Source: Epiperipatus broadwayi (Eukaryota; Onychophora; Udeonychophora; Euonychophora; Peripatidae). Taken from it: a stretch of DNA of 64,000 nt. The notes beneath the pieces were generated by a model that saw only the letters and a list, made by a program, of their open reading frames with translations, did not search any database and had not been told where the DNA came from. The position numbers were made by a program, and so were the translations under genes. The DNA is taken from NCBI GenBank assembly GCA_028023455.1, contig JAQFVV010000144.1:1118001-1182000 (forward strand). The letters run 5' to 3'. This document shows, piece after piece, positions 37,479 through 49,525 of the stretch (its first letter is position 1; each line of letters opens with the position of its first letter).

Positions 37479-40400
37479 TATAAAATGCAAAATAGTGGGG
37501 TTGAATGTCAGAGGCATCAACTCCAGGGAACGATTTCATGACATCAAATATTGGTTTCAGATGATATCTCCTCATATTTTGTTCATGGGGGAGAAAAAAT
37601 ACCATTTAAGTTCAAGTCAATTTATACTTGATGAGCTTACCAAGTTGGGTTACACTCAACTTACTACAAATTATGTGGCAGCTGGTGGGGTTGGAATCAT
37701 TATTAATGGTAAGAAACCCCCCAGTAATTTTCATATAATCTATGCTGACAATAGCATATTAGCAGCCAGCCTAACATATGGACAGACCACCTTCAATGCT
37801 TTTTATGTTTATACAGCAAACAAAGCAGAATCATATTTGAGAATCATTAACACTATCAATATGATCACAATAAACAACAACTGGCCTTCGATCATTATGG
37901 GAGACTTTAATATTACATATGGGGGCTTTGTCTCCAAATATCTCCATCTGATGAATAGGGGCTTTATCAGTAGTGAAGGATGCTTTGCAGCCGGAGCTTA
38001 CTCTTACTATACCAGAAGATACAGATCGTTAATTGATCTGGTTTTTTATATGCCTGAATTTCACTATATATTGGAGACAGTACTGCAACCTGTGCCTTTT
38101 TCGGATCATTTTGCACTGGTTGCTGCTGTTGAGATGGACAATGTGATTTTGTTTCGGCATCACAAATCGATTAGAATGTTGACTAAGGCTACTACTGCTG
38201 AGGCTATTCCATCAGAAGCCTATATTCTATTCCATAAGATAGACATCCTCTCACGACCACCAGAGGAAGCATGGTTTGCCTTTGTAGAGATACTGAAGAC
38301 ATTAATAGTACAGTATTCTCACAGAACAAAGGGCCCTTCCACATTGCTTAGAGAGCTAGAGGAAATTAATAGGAAGCTAAAAGAGTGCTCAGCAGAAGCT
38401 GACTCAATTGATAGCATAATGAACCTCAAGAGCAAATACAGAGCAAAGCAGCAGGCTCTTGCTGAATACATTTCTACCAAAAGAGCCAAATATATCTGGC
38501 TGCTCAGCATTGCTGGACTAGGGGATACATAAGATGGGCACTGGGAGCATCAAAGAAACCAAACATTCCCACAATTCTCAAGTATGATGGCACCATTGTG
38601 ACTGGGCAACATATGATGGAGAAAATAAAGTTTCACTTTCAAAAGAAGCTTCAAAAAAGCAACCTATCTGAGGCTCGTGAATCCATGCTACAATCTACTT
38701 GGGGTGGTCATGGCATGCATTGCTGGACTAGGGGATACATAAGATGGGCACTGGGAGCATCAAAGAAACCAAACATTCCCACAATTCTCAAGTATGATGG
38801 CACCATTGTGACTGGGCAACATATGATGGAGAAAATAAAGTTTCACTTTCAAAAGAAGCTTCAAAAAAGCAACCTATCTGAGGCTCGTGAATCCATGCTA
38901 CAATCTACTTGGGGTGGTCATGGCATTACAGAGTCTGACATCAGAGACAAACTATTGTCACTTCCCGACAATGTACACTCTCGGATGCATGGCATTCCCA
39001 AATTTCTCATCTCCCATCTCAGCAATTTTTCTTTCCTATAATTATGGGAATGATAAATTATCTAGCAAAGCAACAAAGAACTATTAAAAACCTATACCCA
39101 GTTGCCTTGGTGCCTTTCATGAAGAAAGACCATGATTCAACTGATATTAATAATATCAGACCAATCTCAATGTCACCCCTTCTTATTAAGATCATAGAAG
39201 GTGTTGTCAAAGACAAGATTCAATCAAAAATTTTAAGCCACATTGTACAATCTCAATATGCCAAAAAAAGGGTCATCAGCACTTACAGCAATTGGAGAAG
39301 CTAAAATTCTACTGGACTACATTAGAACTAACAGGAAGTCCAAACTGATTGCTGTCCAGTTGGATATATCTGAGGCATTCGACTCGGTTAACATCAATAC
39401 TCTCCTAAATATGCTAAAGGCCCCTGACATCCCCGCTGAAATAATTCAGATTCTTGATAACCTTTATACAATAGAGAGATCCATATATCTCTCAATGGAT
39501 CATACACAGATAGTTTTGTACCAAATATTTCTATTCCACAAGGTTCTCCTCTCAGTGCCCTACTATTTGCATGCTACATCAATCCTCTCTTAAAGGATAT
39601 AGAGGTTACACTCCCTGGAATTTATCTCCCCAGATTAAAAAGAACTATCCACACAATAGTTTATATGTATGATGTGTTGGTTGTTCTCCCTTCAGAGAAG
39701 CATCTCAACAGTCTCTATACTGTGTTGGATAAGTTCACTAGTCTAACAGAATTAAGAATAAGCCCAGTTAAATCATCTACATGGGTTATACTCTCTGGAA
39801 AGAAAGTTAACTCCAGATTTAAAGCAGAACCACAGAGGTTTCTGGGCTTTTCAATCTGTAAATCTCAGGCCGCAATGTCCAAAGAAATTCAAGTCAAGAT
39901 CCTGAATTCAGCAGATAAGATTACTCAGACACTTGCTGGGGTCCATCTTTCCCTTCAGGGGAAGGTGGCCCTACTGAATATGAAAATATTTAGTAAGATT
40001 TCATATTTCCTTCCAGTTATGACTGTAACCAAACATTTATTAAACAAATCAATAAAATATGCTCAAGGCTTTTCTGGAAAGGCCATACCATTGCCATAAG
40101 TATTAATAACATGCAAAAAACAAAGAAGTTAAACGTATGTCGCTTCATTCCATTCCAGCCATTTTACACCAAAAATCTCACACTCTGATATATAACCTGA
40201 TCCAAAAATAATAGCTATGGTCAGATTACAGAAATAATTCAGCCAACTGATCGGCCTCCACCTCGGAAGATATGTTGGCTTGATCAACTAATAAGCACTC
40301 TAAGATGACAAAATAAGAATACAGAACCATCTTTCCAAGGAAAAATTAAAATGTGGGATGCATATTGCATCATAAGCCCAGATATATTCCCTATTAAACC

Positions 40401-40885
40401 ACAACTCTGCTTGTCAAACAAAAAAATAATTACTTTAAGTTCTGGGCCCTCGAGCCAAAATACTTGGACTTTTATTATCAAGATCAATTTAAATTCTATG
40501 CCAACAAATTGGTTTCTCAGGTATAAAGTGGATCCAATATGCTCAAATTGCCAGAGATATGATGAAACATTTGAACATGTTATTAAGTCATGCTTTGGGC
40601 TTGGAAATGCGAAAAGCCTCATATATAATAATTCAGTTATAGACTACTATCAAATCATGGATCTCAAAGAGTGCATTCACGGCAGACATTTCTATCATAA
40701 GGTTATCTGTCTTTCTTATCTACTCAATCTGGCTTGTCAGGTGTGGCAAATTATATACCTTACCACAACCAGAAGATCATCTCTTCCTCAATGTGATTAG
40801 GAAAATAAAAGAAAGAGACAAAACCTTGGCCACAAAATTCCTTTATGAGGAGACATGGAAGCTTTTTAATATACCATCTCAATAG
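37471..40885 (+). pseudogene. LINE ORF2 (AP-type endonuclease + reverse transcriptase), inactivated
   Basis: This is the second ORF of the same LINE; the protein nicks target DNA and copies the element RNA. The endonuclease spans 37480-38140 in one intact frame, with GLNVRGIN (Asn), the MGEKK glutamate, MGDFN (Asp/Asn), SLIDLVFY and PFSDH (Asp/His) all present. A linker follows, then a 210-bp perfect or near-perfect tandem duplication (38508-38717, 38718-38927) and a frameshift near 38510. The reverse transcriptase lies at about 39040-40080. INNIRPISMSPLLIKIIEG and motif A (QLDISEAFDSV) are intact. The PQGSP-equivalent is frameshifted near 39530, and the YADD box reads YMYD (39662-39673), with Tyr replacing the first catalytic Asp (GAT to TAT). 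A C-terminal zinc motif, CSNCQRY...HVIKSC, sits at 40540-40593. The last frame runs LFLNVIRKIKERDK to TAG at 40883-40885. At least four frame breaks make it non-autonomous. The L1/Tx1 assignment rests on the ORF1 knuckle and the C-terminal CCHC; the exact clade is uncertain. Confidence 0.85.
38508..38927 (+). repeat. 210-bp tandem duplication inside LINE ORF2
   Basis: The block starting CATTGCTGGACTAGG at 38508 is repeated immediately at 38718 with essentially no differences. It is 70 codons long, so it preserves the reading frame. It is probably recent compared with the element, or an assembly artefact. Confidence 0.95.
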
Positions 40886-41215
40886 TCTAGATCAAATGGT
40901 CTTGTATGCATCTTCATAGGAAGGTAGACTTTGTTCAAAACTAGATGATAAATTTACATTTTACTCAAAGTTATTATGATCTCAATATAGATATGTTCTG
41001 ATTGCTTTTGCATTGAAGTTTTTTTTTTTTTGGAAACCTTTTGATACACTACATGGAATAGACTAGATCAAATAAATTTATATATATCTTCATAGGGAAA
41101 ATAGCCTTTGTCTAAGGACTAGATGATCAATTTACTATTTATTCAAAGATATAATGTATTCAATATAATCATGTATCAATTGTTTTGCATTAATAAATTT
41201 GTTTTAGAATAATAT
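40886..41215 (+). repeat. LINE 3' UTR with diverged tandem duplication
   Basis: Two related segments (about 40883-41030 and 41059-41205) share TAG(T/A)CTAGATCAAAT, CTTCATAGG and ACTAGATGAT..ATTTAC blocks at roughly 70-75% identity, separated by a T-rich stretch. Internal repeats of this kind are known in some LINE 3' UTRs. No clear poly(A) or microsatellite end or target duplication is visible, so the 3' boundary is approximate. Confidence 0.5.
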
Positions 41216-43985
41216 AAATAAACCATATTTCTATTTAGGAATAATGTTTTTTTTTTTCAAATTTATACATTACTAAATCTTAGTCATTGATTTTCTACTA
41301 TTAAATCTAAGATGAGGTTTTAGAAAAACAGAGATTATCACATATTTTAACCCATTCACTAATAATACAATCATTATTTAAAGAAACAGGGACTTTCTTT
41401 TTGAGTAATCAATGTCAGTTATATTCATGTGTATAATAACACATTATGCTCTGTAAAATAACTAGATTCAAAATCTAAGTCAGTAATTTTAGAATTTAAC
41501 ACCTGATAAAAATCAAATTTTTGAAACTAGATCTACTTTTAATGCTAGAATTATTTTAATTTGGAATGTATTAATTTATTATCTGTTCATTATCAATCAT
41601 AATTAACTAATTTTCTGAATTGCTTATTCTAAGGTCCATTGTTGCTTTCTAAATTCTTTGATGATCTTGTTTTTTTTTTTTGGATGAGTGCACTAGATGA
41701 TGGCTGAGGATCTCTAGAGAAAAAGTTTAGAATGTATGATTGACATGCTTCTTGGATTTTCTTAAATATGGGATGCTGTGATTTTAAGATTTTAGAAAGT
41801 TTGAACATATCTACCATGGTTTGGGTGCTTTGTTCTATTTTGTCTTTGTTTTTAAAAATAGCGGCAATGGTAAATGTGGATAATCCATAGAAGAATAGAT
41901 ATCACGATTTTCTTCTCTTTCTACTTGACTTCATTTGTTTCCAAGCTCAGATTGTTTTCATGGTAATGTTAGTTGCAGCTATGGTTCTATTTGAAAATGT
42001 AACTTTTAAATAGAATCACTAGAAAGAAATGTAACTTTTAATTGTTCAAAAATAAAGTAAACTGGATGAGAAAGTGAAAATAAACCAGCTGTTAATAATT
42101 TTTTGTTCTTTCATGCATCTGTTTGTCATTGTGGTGGGGAAAAAAATCCATACTGAAGTTTTATTTTTTTCAAATTTGTACTACTATATTATATTACTTG
42201 TATGAAATTATTTACAATTTTTTAAAAATGTTTAATAACAACTTATTTAATTGATCATAAATTTTTTTATTTATCATAAGTGTAAGAATAACAAAACTTG
42301 TATATTGTAAATTGTCAAAACTTAATTGCAGTTAACTTAAAATTTTTTTGACATATTAAAAAAGAAAACAAAGTATCTAATGCATTATTTGTTTGCATAT
42401 TGTAATCAATATTTAAGGCTTTTTTTTTTTCATGTAATCTGCACATCAAAATAAAGATCACTTTATATACAAATATACTAGGGTGTTGGATTTTTTTTTT
42501 TTTGCCACAAGATATCACATTTTATTAAGTGCAGTAGATATGTTCTTTGAAATATCTTAAAAAAATTTTGATTAATGTAGTCAAACTATTTAAATAAATA
42601 TTAAAGATATGAATCTTTTTTATTATTATTAAAAAAAAGGAAATGTTTATTCCAGAAATCATTTACATATACTTTGAATAACTGTAGGCAAATACAATGA
42701 AAATATACAAAAATTTACACATGGGACCAGGAATCTTTTTCACTTCATTTTGTATGCAATTTTGCATACATTTTTATAAACTGGGAAATACATTTATGTT
42801 AAGTTTTATGCTGAATAAAATTTTCATTTTTTTTTGTCAGTTTTACATTTTTATACATGTGCAATATTGTTATGAGATGTTTTAAAATCAAGCAAATAGA
42901 TTGTTTTTTTTTCTTTCCAAAATAACAATTACAATAACTAAATTATAATATATTACTTGTCACAACCAAAGTACTGTTAGTAAAAATTTTAATTCATTAA
43001 GTGAGTAAATACAATGTACAGTTTTTAAATTAATGTACACATTTTAAAATTTAATACAATATTAATGTACTTAGCTGTTGTATAACATTAAATTATGATT
43101 TATATTATTTATTATACTGAATGAAACACTTTTTGTGGGGGCTTTATAATCATTAGTGATGAATATTTTTCTTTGAATATATCATTAATTAAGAATATAT
43201 TATCTTGCAAAGATGCTGAATGAAAATTAAATAAAATTCTGTGCTGTGTATTCATTAATTGTATTTTAAGTTTATAACCAAAATATTATGTACAGTACTA
43301 ACATTGTGTACTGTATTATGAATAAACTCTGTACTAGACAGTTTCAGTATGAAAGTCGCAATTTTGCTTTTGGATGGTATAGCATTAACAACTATCATAT
43401 GATGTCATCAGTTTAAAAAAATGGTTGCTAAAAATTTTTTTTTTAATATTTGTACAATCCTTATAGTGAATAAATTGTATATCAAAATAGTGGGTACAGA
43501 TGGATGATGATTGTTATTGTGAATCTTCACATAAAGGACATGCATTAAACAGGATATAAATGTATATACAAATTAAACTTTTATTATTGCTATATAATTT
43601 TCAGGCTTAATTGAGTAGATATTCAGTTTAAACATAGATTTGTTACTTTTTACATTTCTATAATATAACTATGGTACTTAATATGTCTCAATATATAAAT
43701 TACATATTTTTGGATGGAATATTTTTCCCCATTTTTAAATTTTATTTTTTATCTTACAAAAAAAGAGATGTAATCGAATAAGTAGTCGAATTGTGATTTA
43801 GTGGTTTTAATTCTTGTTTTTTGATAATTCTAGTTTATTTATGATATTTACTGAGCAGTGAATGATTAATCACAATGAAAAGAAAACATAAGATTCCTGC
43901 TTAAATGATATTTATTCATTCTAGAATAAAAACTAAATCTCAACGCACGTTTTTTCTCATATATATATATATATTGTACCAGTCA
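41216..43985. other. AT-rich DNA, no gene seen
   Basis: About 2.8 kb of AT-rich sequence with poly-A and poly-T runs. A GAAATGTAACTTTTAA block occurs twice near 41994-42040. No exon or RNA is recognised. Confidence 0.35.
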
Positions 43986-43997
43986 GTTTCGTCTGTT

Positions 43998-44115
43998 TAT
44001 ATAACAAGATCTAGCATCTAGACAAAAGTACCTGAGTCCAGTCATGCGCAAGATACATAAGTCAGGAACATTCATGAACTCTGCCCTATTTTCCAGATCT
44101 ACCAACTTATGAGCA
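43998..44115. repeat. Dispersed repeat pair, copy b
   Basis: Matches 18435-18560 in the same orientation (AACAAGATCTAGCATCTAG, GCAAGATACATAAGTCAGGAACA, CTGCCCTATTT). Its end falls beside a short CpG-rich stretch (CCCCGCCGGCG, 44151-44161). Confidence 0.6.
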
Positions 44116-44129
44116 ACAATTCCAATGAT

Positions 44130-47100
44130 ACTGATCTAATTTATTTCTACCCCGCCGGCGTCACAAAGTCGTGACACAAAAAGACTCTTATTTGAACTTT
44201 ATTCATGTACAGGATATTATGATTAGCGATTTTCGATCATCTAGTAAGTGGAACCTTTTTCATATAACATCAAATCCATTTCTATTCAATAAATGAAACA
44301 ATGACTTAGATATTTAGAAAGATATAAAATTTATTAAATCAACTTGGAATATATATGATTGCAAACGTTATTGGTGTTACCATGTAAATAAAATGGGTGT
44401 TTATCTCCCTTGGACAACATTAACCTTCCTTATAATGCTATAAAATGAATGTATTTAATCATCAGTAACAAATAATTCATGGCTTTATTCCTATGCGGCT
44501 ATTTATATGTCAATAATTTATCGATTGAATGGGATACATAAGGTTTTTAATAATAGCGCTAGACTACGGTTACCTAAAGTTCTTTGAATCCACCATTAAT
44601 AAAACAATAGCACTCGTACCAATACTTAAGTTTATTGAGTTGGATGATGAGGATAATTATATTTAATTAATATTTGCATTTGCTATATAAGAACATGTGT
44701 GGGAAGCTAATTTGGGAAATAATAATAATGGCAGAAGTATCGTATCTGAAAGTGTGAATGAAACATATAAAAAAAATGGCAATCCATTTAGCATAATCAT
44801 AACAGTACGGTTTAGGAGAATTAATAGGCTTTTAACGAGAACAAAATATGGGAGAGTGGTACGTGTATGATGGCAATGGAGCGATCTATTGTAAGATCCA
44901 AGAAGATGCTTCAATTCACAGTTAAAGAAGGCGACTCTCTGCAAACGTCGGCAGGGTTGGGTCATAAACAATGAAGAATGCGCCTTATTGAATTGCCATA
45001 GGCTGGACTTTTGCCAGAGCGAACCCTATGCAATAATCTCGCGCTGAAGAAACCCAGCGTACCGGTATGATTTGATTACTACGTGGATATGGAAGAATTA
45101 CATTTAATGCTAATATAGCTCATAGAACTAAAGGATCCCCCCCCCTTATGTATTACTTTAAACTACACATAAACTTTCCACAACGGATAAATAATATAAA
45201 TCTTTGGTTTTGAATGCTTTAAATCCCCCCCCCCCCTTATGTATTACTTTAAACTACACATAAACTTTCCACAACGGATAAATAATATAAATCTTTGGTT
45301 TTGAATGCTTTAATAAGTAAATACTTTTCATATTATTAAAAATATATATAAAGTCAGGGGTGGCTATTGATTTCAAGAAAGTAATATTAATTTAATTCAT
45401 ATAAATCTATTCGCAGATTTTAGAAGTTAGCGCTATTATTTAATTAACCAAAAAAAAACACATTTCTAAGAAAATAGATTTTTACTTAGTTTTTGAAAAT
45501 AACACTGTACAATAATTATCAAATTCTGATTTTATTTCCCCAGACTGGCAGGCATCCGCTATACTAAGAATAACCAATTTGTTTTTAAAAAATGCTAGAT
45601 TAATTACCCTCTGAAAAGTAAGGAGGGTTTTCTTTTATTAAAAGAGATAGCGTAAGCATTTGCGATTCTGGGGGGGGGGGGAATTATCGACTTATAATTT
45701 AGTATCTGAAAGTATAAAATATAATAAAGAAAATAAAGTATTGCCGCATAGACGTGAAATTAAGAACTAATAATTATTCAGGAGAGGTTTAATGTAGGAG
45801 AGATTACAGCTAAGTTATATATAGAGAGAACAAGGTACAATTAACAAAAAGGTAAGAATTGTACAAATTGATTCATAAGTAATATTAAATTTTACAAATG
45901 AAAGCTTTACAAAATGTTTAAAGAAATAGATAGGTGAGAGTTAAAATGATTCACGGTAACTTTAAAGGTCTAGCAGCATTTGAAATGATTACCTCTGTAA
46001 AACGTGGTGGTTCTTTTGATGATTTCATTTCCCTCGGAGACTAGATCTAGTTTGTCAAGCATCGTTATTCAGGCAGGCAATAAGTTTATTATTTAACAAA
46101 TAGGCATATAATTATAGTCTATGAGTATCGGGATCCATGGGCACAGATTCCAGGGAAGGCCATCTCGAATGGCGAGAAAGGTGACTTAGATTTACTCAGT
46201 ACACATTGAAATTAACGAACGCAAAATTCTCTTGGTGACTGCTCTCCTTGACTGTCCTAGTTACTCTCTCAATTAATTCGTAATTATTCCATGCCTTGGT
46301 ATTTTTGGAATCCCTTTCTGATTGGTCATTGCTAATTGTTATCTAATTCAATTAATCTTTAAAAGAATTTGTACATACGATTTACCCATTGTGCCGGAAG
46401 ATGCCATTGCGAGATAAATTTTCAATTTGAAATTAAATTGATAAAAAAAATGTTTGTAACAAAAGTAAATCAATTAAGTTTAGTTTCTACTTTTGATTTT
46501 AGAGAAACTTTTAATTAAAGTTATGTTAGAATATTATACAAGATTACGCTTCTCACCTTTAATTAATTTTGGCTAATTACAATCGCATCTTCCATATTGG
46601 ATTTAAAAGAAAAGTGGAGTTTAATGGCAAAAATAATTTAAAAACACAATTTTATAAAATTACATATAACGAACTTTTCCAATAAATATTTGCTCAGCAC
46701 GTTTGTCTCTACAATATCTATAGATATCTGAGCTGCAATTAATAAATACTTATTATATCTTTTATAGAATAACAAAATGCAGAAAATATAATATATTGAT
46801 ATTATAGCTTGTTATAATTAATCTTCCGTTCCCTATTATGCATATGTATTCCTCTTTAAATACTATATTCATTATTTTTATTTTGTGTTTTTAAATTCAG
46901 ATATTTAGGCATATATCTTCGTTAATAAATATGTTAGTTAATAATATTCAAACAAAAGGATAAAAAAAAATGTGTTAGTGAGTGGAATATATACGCAAGA
47001 ATAAGGTTTGAATTTAGGTTGGTAGCGGAAGATTTGAAGTGGGCTGTGAAGCGCAATCTGAATCTCAGATTCCGCTTCAATATATACGAAATATTGCGGA

Positions 47101-47280
47101 AGGGAACTACTCTTAGACGCACACTTTTCCACGAATAAATATTTTACAAACCTACCACCTATGTTTAGAGCATATTCATTAAATAAACCAATATTTATTG
47201 ACCCGAGAATGTGAAGAGTAATTAATTTCCTTACACAATACTTTATATATGTATAATTTATTATATTATCAATTATTACA
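44130..47280. other. Segment with more CpG, no gene recognised
   Basis: Compared with the rest of the window this 3.1 kb has visibly more CpG and a more even composition, for example at 44870-45090, 45980-46280 and 46960-47130. Minus-strand frames of about 100 residues (44663-44971, 46938-47285) show no motif. It may be a younger inserted element whose coding part I cannot read, or a locally less methylated region. A G-run lies at 45670-45681. Confidence 0.3.
45133..45313 (+). repeat. 91-bp tandem duplication with C-runs
   Basis: Two adjacent copies of a 91-bp block, each opening with a run of 10-13 C followed by TTATGTATTACTTTAAACTA. They appear identical except for C-run length. This is a recent duplication or an assembly error at the poly-C run. 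Confidence 0.9.
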
Positions 47281-47282
47281 TA

Positions 47283-48217
47283 CAATTAGATTATATAATG
47301 ACCCTGGGAAAGTCAACATTGAGAAAGGTGTAAGACAAGGTGACTCCATATCTCCAAAACTTTTTACAGCAGTGCTGCATGAAGTATTTTGTGGATTAAA
47401 ATGGGAAACTAAAGGAGTGAAAGTAAATGGTGATTATTTAAGTCATTTAGATTTCGCAGATGATGTAGTTGTTTTTGCAAATAATGCTTCAGATATGCAG
47501 GAAATTTTGCAGGAATTATCAGATGAAAGTAGGAAAGTAGGACTAAAGATAAATGTTAAAAAAACTAAAGTAATGTTTAATCGATTTGCTCAAAATATGA
47601 AAATAAAGATTGATTATGATGAATTAGAAGAAGTTAACAGTTACAAATACCTTGGTCAGATTATTAATACAGATGGAAACATAATGTAGGAAATTAATCA
47701 TAGAATTAAACTTGGTTGGAGTGCTTTTGGTAGAAATAACTTGATACTAAAAGGAAATATGCCTATGTGTTTGAAAAGGAAGGTTTTTAATAAATGTGTT
47801 TTACCAGTTCTTACTTATGGATCTGAGACTTGGACACTTAATAGAAGAGCAATTCAGAGACTTCAGACCACTCAAAGAAGTATGGAGAGATGTATGTTGG
47901 GAGTAACAAGAAGAGATCGTAAACGCAATGTATGAGTAAGAGAACAAACAGGTGTTACTGACCTCATTGAAAAAATTAAAAGATTGAAGTGGAGTTGGGC
48001 TGGACATATTGTTAGAAGAGATGATAGTAGATGGACAATTGAAATTTTAAACGGGATTCCAAGAGATTGTAAAAGACCCAGAAAGAGACCACATGTGAGA
48101 TGGATGGATGAAATAAGAAAGTGTGCAGGGGTGATGTGGAGAAGAGAAGCTAAAGATCGGAGAAGATGGATTAAACTTGGAGAGACCTTCATCCTGCAGT
48201 GGATTGATAATGGTTGA
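47283..48217 (+). pseudogene. 5'-truncated RTE-like LINE reverse transcriptase
   Basis: C-terminal half of an endonuclease-reverse transcriptase of the RTE (BovB-like) clade. The reading frame is the same throughout and is interrupted by only two in-frame stops, TAG 47687-47689 and TGA 47933-47935, ending at TGA 48215-48217. Visible motifs are KGVRQGDSISPKLFTA, the FADD catalytic box (LSHLDFADDVVVFAN, about 47444-47488), LKINVKKTKVMF, YKYLGQIINTDG, and the RTE-typical tail LPVLTYGSETWTLN, KWSWAGHIVRR and RPHVRWMDEIRK. The endonuclease and the first palm motifs are missing, as expected from incomplete reverse transcription. A short TGATAATGATGATGATGA tail follows, typical of RTE 3' ends. The reading frame is far better preserved than in the L1/Tx1-like copy, so this insertion is younger. 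Confidence 0.9.
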
Positions 48218-48240
48218 TAATGATGATGATGAAATCAAAT
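48218..48240 (+). repeat. (TGA)n-type 3' tail of the RTE copy
   Basis: A short run of TGATAA/TGATGA units immediately after the stop codon. It marks the 3' end of the retroposon. Confidence 0.7.
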
Positions 48241-49389
48241 TGTCAAATAATTTTAAAATAAAACATATGCTTGGGATTCATGGTTTATAGTAATTATCAC
48301 ACTACACAATGCTTACAACCTGAAGTGAGAATCTAATCTGACTGAAACATACCAAAGTTTTAGATTACAAGCAGACTTGAGATTTTTTCAGTTAGCCATT
48401 CATAGCAACTTAGCTAGCCATTTAGTATTGATCAGCAAATAGGTATTTAAATATCAATAACTGGTTGACTAAGCGCCTAAATTAATATGGGTTGATCCGT
48501 TATCTAATCATCTGTTGATCGTAAAAGCAAAAATGTAATGATGACATTACCATCACCATTGTGGAGAAGATGTAATGTTGTGATAGATATTAAGTTTTAT
48601 CTTTGCACACACTGAATATTATTTTACAACTTTCTGCAACATCTCATGTTTATATTAGCTCTGTAGAATAATAATGAGGCTTTTCTTTTTTTATTGGATC
48701 AGTCTTTAAAGACTTGCATAATTTATTTTGATTATATATATATGAGTAATTTGTTCTATTACGCACTTAATGTTTTTATTTCATATATCGTATAGTGATA
48801 TCAACAATATATATTGTATATAACATATTTTAATTCTGATATTTTGAAGTTAATTACATATTATTACACTTAAAATGAATTTGACAAATTTCTAGAAATT
48901 TATAAGAGCAAAAAATAATTTATTTATGTAACTTTCTGACATTCGTATATTCACCACTTATTAAAAGAAAAAAAAAAGAAAAACAATTTAAATAAATATT
49001 AGAATAATTAAGTGGGCAGAAAATATATATAAAAATAAATATCGCCTACCATTACTGTTTTCAAATCATTTTAAATATGCTCTCATTCCCACACATTAAT
49101 AAAAATTATTTTTGCAGTTAACATAAAAACAAAAAACAAATATGAATTAGCTATATAGATTGTTGAGAGAAATGGTATATTCTCTCTTTTTTAAAAAAAC
49201 GTGGGTAATTTTAATTCCTTTTAGCATATAGTAAGAGGAATTAAATAAAGTTTTAAAGGTAGGAAATTTTCATTATAAGTTGTAGTTGGTTTGGTTCTCA
49301 AAATTATTAAAATTTCAATCACTGGACAGAGAAATCCATTTATTTTATAATTTACAATACACCCCAAAGAGGGCTAATATTTTAATTTC
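48241..49389. other. AT-rich DNA, no gene seen
   Basis: No recognisable feature apart from short AT runs. Confidence 0.35.
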
Positions 49390-49525
49390 AGCTCAATACA
49401 TTGTACAGGCTTAAACCTGCATTTATATATGTAATATATGCGGGGTTCGAACTCAAGACTTTCACACGACCCACCACTCTCAGTGCCATCTCATATTGCT
49501 GACCCACTTGATCACACACATGTTG
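49390..49525 (-). mobile_element. tRNA-derived SINE-like unit
   Basis: On the minus strand an A-box-like TGGCACTGAGAGTGGTGGGTCG (about 49471-49492) is followed by a B-box GAGTTCGAACCCCGC (49440-49454) at a tRNA-like distance. Downstream (49390-49430) is a block, ATTGTACAGGCTTAAACCTGC, that recurs as ACTGTACAGGCTTACACTCACCTGC near 60002. Two copies of the body support a dispersed SINE family. Confidence 0.55.
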
